In this document: positions 61,704 to 64,000 of the stretch, piece by piece
How positions within the stretch are numbered: the first letter of the stretch is position 1
Layout of the letters: each line of letters begins with the position of its first letter
Source of the DNA: CAZSDU01 sp964429135
Lineage (GTDB): Bacteria > Bacteroidota > Bacteroidia > Bacteroidales > FEN-979
Reading direction: 5' to 3'
NCBI GenBank assembly: GCA_964429135.1
Contig: CAYSAU010000009.1
Span: forward strand, 66,561-130,560
Length of the DNA stretch: 64,000 nucleotides
Notes under the pieces: model-generated
The model's input: only the letters and a program-made list of their open reading frames with translations
Database searches by the model: none
Told to the model about the DNA's origin: nothing
Made by a program: the position numbers and the translations under genes

Positions 61704-62261
61704 TCACAGAACCCTGGTCCAGCTTACCTTATGGCCGGGCAGGTCGAGGCTTTCGATGAGCAAAACGGAATTTTTATATTGTGGATTGGGCTGACGGGTA
61801 GTAAAAACCCAATCGCCACTGTCCTTTTGGCGGATTGCAAAGCCGGATTCAATGGGTTCTCCGTTGGGATCTTCCAGGCTTACTTTCACTGATTTCACCG
61901 GAACCACGTTTTCGACATGAATTTTAATCCGGTATCCTGTTTGTCCCCGGTAGCCTGTTGTTACCACTTTGGCGATCACGGCCGGTTTCAGGTAATCTTT
62001 CACGGCCATGGACACGGCGTTGCAGGATCCTCCGGTTGAAGCCGCTTCATAGAGGGCCAGCAATTCAGGATTTGATTGAATGCCAGATGCATAACAGACA
62101 GCCTGAGCGAAGGATATATTTTCCCTTGTCGGTTTTTTAGCTTTTCTTCGTTTCGGGCAGGACTGAATTATTTCCTGTCCATTTAATTCACGTTTATACA
62201 GTCCTGAGCTACCGATCTTTCCGCTATAACCACTGAGGATGTTTTTCTTTGTTGATTTCAT
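61704..62261 (-). CDS. Hypothetical protein, accessory
   Basis: I do not recognise the family of this 185-residue protein. It has no signal peptide or membrane helix. The first 50 residues are basic and Gly/Ser-rich (LSGYSGKIGSSGLYKREL, CPKRRKAKKPTREN). A middle helical segment (FAQAVCYASGIQSNPELLALYE) leads to a compact C-terminal half with Ig-like beta patterning (IKIHVENVVPVKSVKVSLED, DSGDWVFTT, and SLDLPGHKVSWTR). The start faces the integrase gene with 204 bases between the two start codons. Its position, divergent from a recombinase, suggests an accessory gene of a mobile or variable locus. Confidence 0.65.
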   Translation of the reverse strand: MKSTKKNILSGYSGKIGSSGLYKRELNGQEIIQSCPKRRKAKKPTRENISFAQAVCYASGIQSNPELLALYEAASTGGSCNAVSMAVKDYLKPAVIAKVVTTGYRGQTGYRIKIHVENVVPVKSVKVSLEDPNGEPIESGFAIRQKDSGDWVFTTRQPNPQYKNSVLLIESLDLPGHKVSWTRVL

Positions 62262-62465
62262 TTACCTGATTAGCTGTTGGTCATAATCCATAGAAATAAA
62301 AAGGAGGAAAAAAGTTGCATGCGCAAAAAAAAAACACTCTGGCCTATCACCTTTTGCCTCCGAACAGGATTAAGCATTTTACTTTTATTAGAAAAATGTC
62401 AACGAACCCGTAATTTTTATTGCGGGAACTGTCCAATATACGAAGTAAACGTAACAATTATCATT
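62262..62465. other. Divergent gap upstream of the integrase
   Basis: The gap holds an imperfect inverted repeat (CCCGTAA at 62407-62413 against TTGCGGG at 62420-62426, one wobble pair) and a small palindrome-like TTGCATGCGCAA near 62312. The integrase frame is open through it from 62277 but is unlike the rest in composition (Lys/Cys-rich), so I treat it as non-coding. No TAnnTTTG promoter is clear. Confidence 0.4.
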
Positions 62466-63836
62466 ATGAAGACAGAAACCTTAAAACCACAAAATGCTGT
62501 TGAGGCCATTCTTACGGGTAGGAATATTCTCCTCAGGTTACCGAAAGATCCCGATGATATCAGGTTCATCCGTTCACTTGGATTTGCGCGATGGGATGCT
62601 TCTGGATTCTGCTGGGTTGTTCAGAATCATACTACAAATATGGAAAAGTTGAAAAAATACTTTAACGGGAGGATACACTGGCGCGACTCGGACAATCACA
62701 AACAGCAGAAGCAAGTCAGTTCTATTCCGGTCAAACCTAAATCATTGCTCATTGTCAGGTTCAGGCATGGTCGAATTCGGCTTATCTTTCAGTATGATGC
62801 AAAGCTGGTTGAACACCTGAAACAATTTCCACTTTTCTCCTGGGATTCTGAGACCAGAAACTGGACTTTACCGCATACCGAAAAAATATTGGCTAAACTA
62901 AGTTACTTCTGCAGTATCCATAACTGGGATTACAAGTATGTTGAAGATATTGCCCAGGTTAGAAGAAAACCCAGGCCAGATTTTTCAAAGCAAAGCGAAT
63001 ACAGGAAGTGTCCGGATGCCTTTATTGATAAAATGAGAGTATTGCGGTATAGTGAGCGGACGATACAGGTTTATGCTGAATGCTTCACTGAATTTATTAA
63101 TTATTATGCAGGGAGGGATTTGGACGGGATTACGCAAGCTGATATCATGACATACCTACTTTACCTGGTGGAGGATCGTTGTATTTCTACATCATATCAA
63201 AACCAGGCCATTAATGCCATTAAATTTTATTATGAGAAGATCGCTGGCAGGAAGCGGGAGACATTTTATATCGAACGTCCCAGAAAAGAGAAGTTTCTTC
63301 CTGAAGTATTAGGTGAAGAAGAGGTCAGGGCAATTATAGGAAGTATCGGGAATCTGAAGCATAAATGCATGATTATGATGGCTTATTCAGCTGGGTTAAG
63401 AGTTGGGGAGTTACTTAATCTGAGAATATCCGATATTGATTCGAAACGTATGCTTATTCGTGTGAATCAAGGCAAAGGCAGAAAGGATAGGGTGACCTTA
63501 TTATCGAATAGACTGCTAGAGCTATTAAGAAAATACTACTTACAATATCATCCAAGGGAATTCTTATTTGAAGGTGTTTCCGGTGGAAAGTATTCGGAAC
63601 GGAGTGTTCAATGTGTTTTAAAAAAGGCATGTCAGTCAGCAGGGATTCTTAAACATGTGACCATGCATACTTTACGGCATTCCTTTGCCACCCATCTTCT
63701 TGAGCACAATACCGACTTACGCTATATACAGGAATTGCTTGGTCATACGAATCCCAAAACAACGCAGATATATACACATATCACAACCAAAGGGCTTGAT
63801 CAACTACGAAGTCCTCTCGACAATCTTGATCTGTAA
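62466..63836 (+). CDS. Tyrosine recombinase/integrase with duplicated N-terminal module
   Basis: The 456-residue protein has an unusual N-terminus of two tandem modules, about residues 20-67 and 103-150. Each ends in a WD...W motif (FARWDASGFCWVV and FSWDSETRNWTLP) and a Leu-rich helix. A SAM-like core-binding domain (about 183-260) and a catalytic domain follow. Catalytic residues are complete: Arg312 (AGLRVGEL), Lys337 (QGKGRKDR), His401 and Arg404 (HTLRHSFATHLLE), His427 (LGHTNPKTT) and Tyr436 (QIYTHI). The C-terminal SPLDNL and the core resemble integron integrases, but the integron-specific insert between Arg and His-x-x-Arg boxes is absent. ATG 62466 is chosen over the longer frame from 62277. 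Confidence 0.9.
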   Translation: MKTETLKPQNAVEAILTGRNILLRLPKDPDDIRFIRSLGFARWDASGFCWVVQNHTTNMEKLKKYFNGRIHWRDSDNHKQQKQVSSIPVKPKSLLIVRFRHGRIRLIFQYDAKLVEHLKQFPLFSWDSETRNWTLPHTEKILAKLSYFCSIHNWDYKYVEDIAQVRRKPRPDFSKQSEYRKCPDAFIDKMRVLRYSERTIQVYAECFTEFINYYAGRDLDGITQADIMTYLLYLVEDRCISTSYQNQAINAIKFYYEKIAGRKRETFYIERPRKEKFLPEVLGEEEVRAIIGSIGNLKHKCMIMMAYSAGLRVGELLNLRISDIDSKRMLIRVNQGKGRKDRVTLLSNRLLELLRKYYLQYHPREFLFEGVSGGKYSERSVQCVLKKACQSAGILKHVTMHTLRHSFATHLLEHNTDLRYIQELLGHTNPKTTQIYTHITTKGLDQLRSPLDNLDL

Positions 63837-63850
63837 AAATATTTTAAGCG

Positions 63851-63881
63851 TTTTGTCATATTAAATTTATTTCTATATTTG
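63851..63881 (+). promoter_or_regulatory. Promoter downstream of the integrase
   Basis: TTTTG at 63851-63855 and TATATTTG at 63874-63881 give a good -33/-7 pair (spacer 18). It begins 15 bases after the integrase stop and points away from it into the small ORF at 63904. Confidence 0.65.
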
Positions 63882-63903
63882 TTGATAAGAATTTAAAAAC
63901 CAT

Positions 63904-63975
63904 ATGTCTACTAAACGCAATACTTCGGCTATCACCCCCATTTTGATGTCAGCAACATCATTTTTGGAAGTATAA
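63904..63975 (+). CDS. Possible 23-residue small ORF
   Basis: ATG at 63904 opens 23 codons and a TAA stop at 63973-63975; the peptide begins MSTKRNTSAITP and ends SFLEV. The start lies 22 bases after a canonical promoter box, a spacing seen at several real genes in this window. It lies almost wholly inside the inverted repeat described next, so it could be a leader peptide, a cassette ORF or chance. No family is recognised. Confidence 0.3.
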   Translation: MSTKRNTSAITPILMSATSFLEV

Positions 63976-63999
63976 GCGCAATTGCGGTTAGCGAGACGT
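63904..63999. repeat. Imperfect bulged inverted repeat at window edge
   Basis: Left arm 63904-63926 and right arm 63967-63999 pair in order: TACTTC (63921) with GAAGTA (63967), CGCAA (63916) with TTGCG (63982), CTAA (63911) with TTAG (63988), and GTCT (63906) with AGAC (63994). A T-G wobble and an A-T pair follow. A 9-base bulge (63973-63981) and small asymmetries lie on the right arm, and the loop is 40 bases. The asymmetry recalls attC recombination sites, but the core RYYYAAC/GTTRRRY boxes are not demonstrated, since the window ends at GTT. Confidence 0.4.
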
Positions 64000-64000
64000 T

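Noticed and set aside
62277..62465. N-terminal 63-residue extension of the integrase frame
   Set aside because: It is Lys/Cys-rich and unlike the rest, contains a hairpin-forming stretch, and the ATG at 62466 sits right before the conserved module.
62466..63836. Calling the recombinase a canonical integron integrase IntI
   Set aside because: Core and SPLDNL tail are similar, but the roughly 35-residue integron-specific insert between the Arg box and the HxxR box is missing.
1..64000. tRNA, rRNA, CRISPR arrays, riboswitches and insertion sequences
   Set aside because: No cloverleaf with a CCA-type acceptor end, no regularly spaced repeats, no transposase other than the integrase, and no recognisable aptamer core were seen by reading both strands.

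Overview
The window reads as a chromosomal stretch from a member of the Bacteroidota, probably an uncultured Bacteroidales or Marinilabiliales-like lineage. Three things support this. Many genes are preceded by the TAnnTTTG promoter box typical of the phylum, often with a TTG about 19 bases upstream. One protein (52479-53699) ends in a gliding-motility/type IX secretion C-terminal domain. Several families are typical of the phylum: DUF4252, helix-hairpin-helix outer-membrane barrels, the secreted 'asparagine synthetase B'-named family, and the bifunctional nuclease with a UVR tail. No rRNA, tRNA or CRISPR array was seen. Almost everything is single-copy housekeeping DNA; only the last 2.6 kb looks accessory.

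Layout. 1-5889: the end of a purine nucleoside phosphorylase, a small membrane protein, an LpxR-like lipid A deacylase, dnaB and two secreted proteins. 5895-9052 (minus): a nucleotide operon of bifunctional nuclease, nucleoside permease, thyA and folA. 9187-14580: membrane pyrophosphatase and glycine decarboxylase, separated by a strong terminator. 14616-20250 (minus): a threonine/methionine block with two Cys/Met-metabolism PLP enzymes, thrC, thrH and an esterase. 20451-31703 (plus): lpd, rfbC, a lytic transglycosylase, uvrA, a LOG-family protein, rsfS, ftsH, a LUD protein, cdsA and psd. 31765-39780: DUF2461, an outer-membrane barrel pair, an ECF sigma/anti-sigma/DUF4252 operon, a peptide transporter and a radical SAM protein.

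39777-50028 (minus) is one long collinear run: guaB, three SurA/parvulin-type periplasmic chaperone genes, a MoxR ATPase, then pstS-pstC-pstA-pstB. 50179-57956 (plus) holds an acyltransferase, an SRPBCC protein, a methyltransferase, glyA, sixA, ppk1 and a divIC/ftsB-like gene, with the T9SS protein on the minus strand. 57931-61413 (minus) is pfkA-priA.

The accessory end (61414-64000) has a repeat-bearing intergenic region, an unrecognised 185-residue protein, and a divergent tyrosine recombinase. The recombinase carries two tandem copies of an unusual N-terminal module ahead of an integron-integrase-like catalytic domain. Directly downstream are a canonical promoter, a 23-codon ORF and an imperfect, bulged inverted repeat that encloses the ORF and runs to the window edge. 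This arrangement is the best candidate for something undescribed here, but the window ends before it can be resolved.
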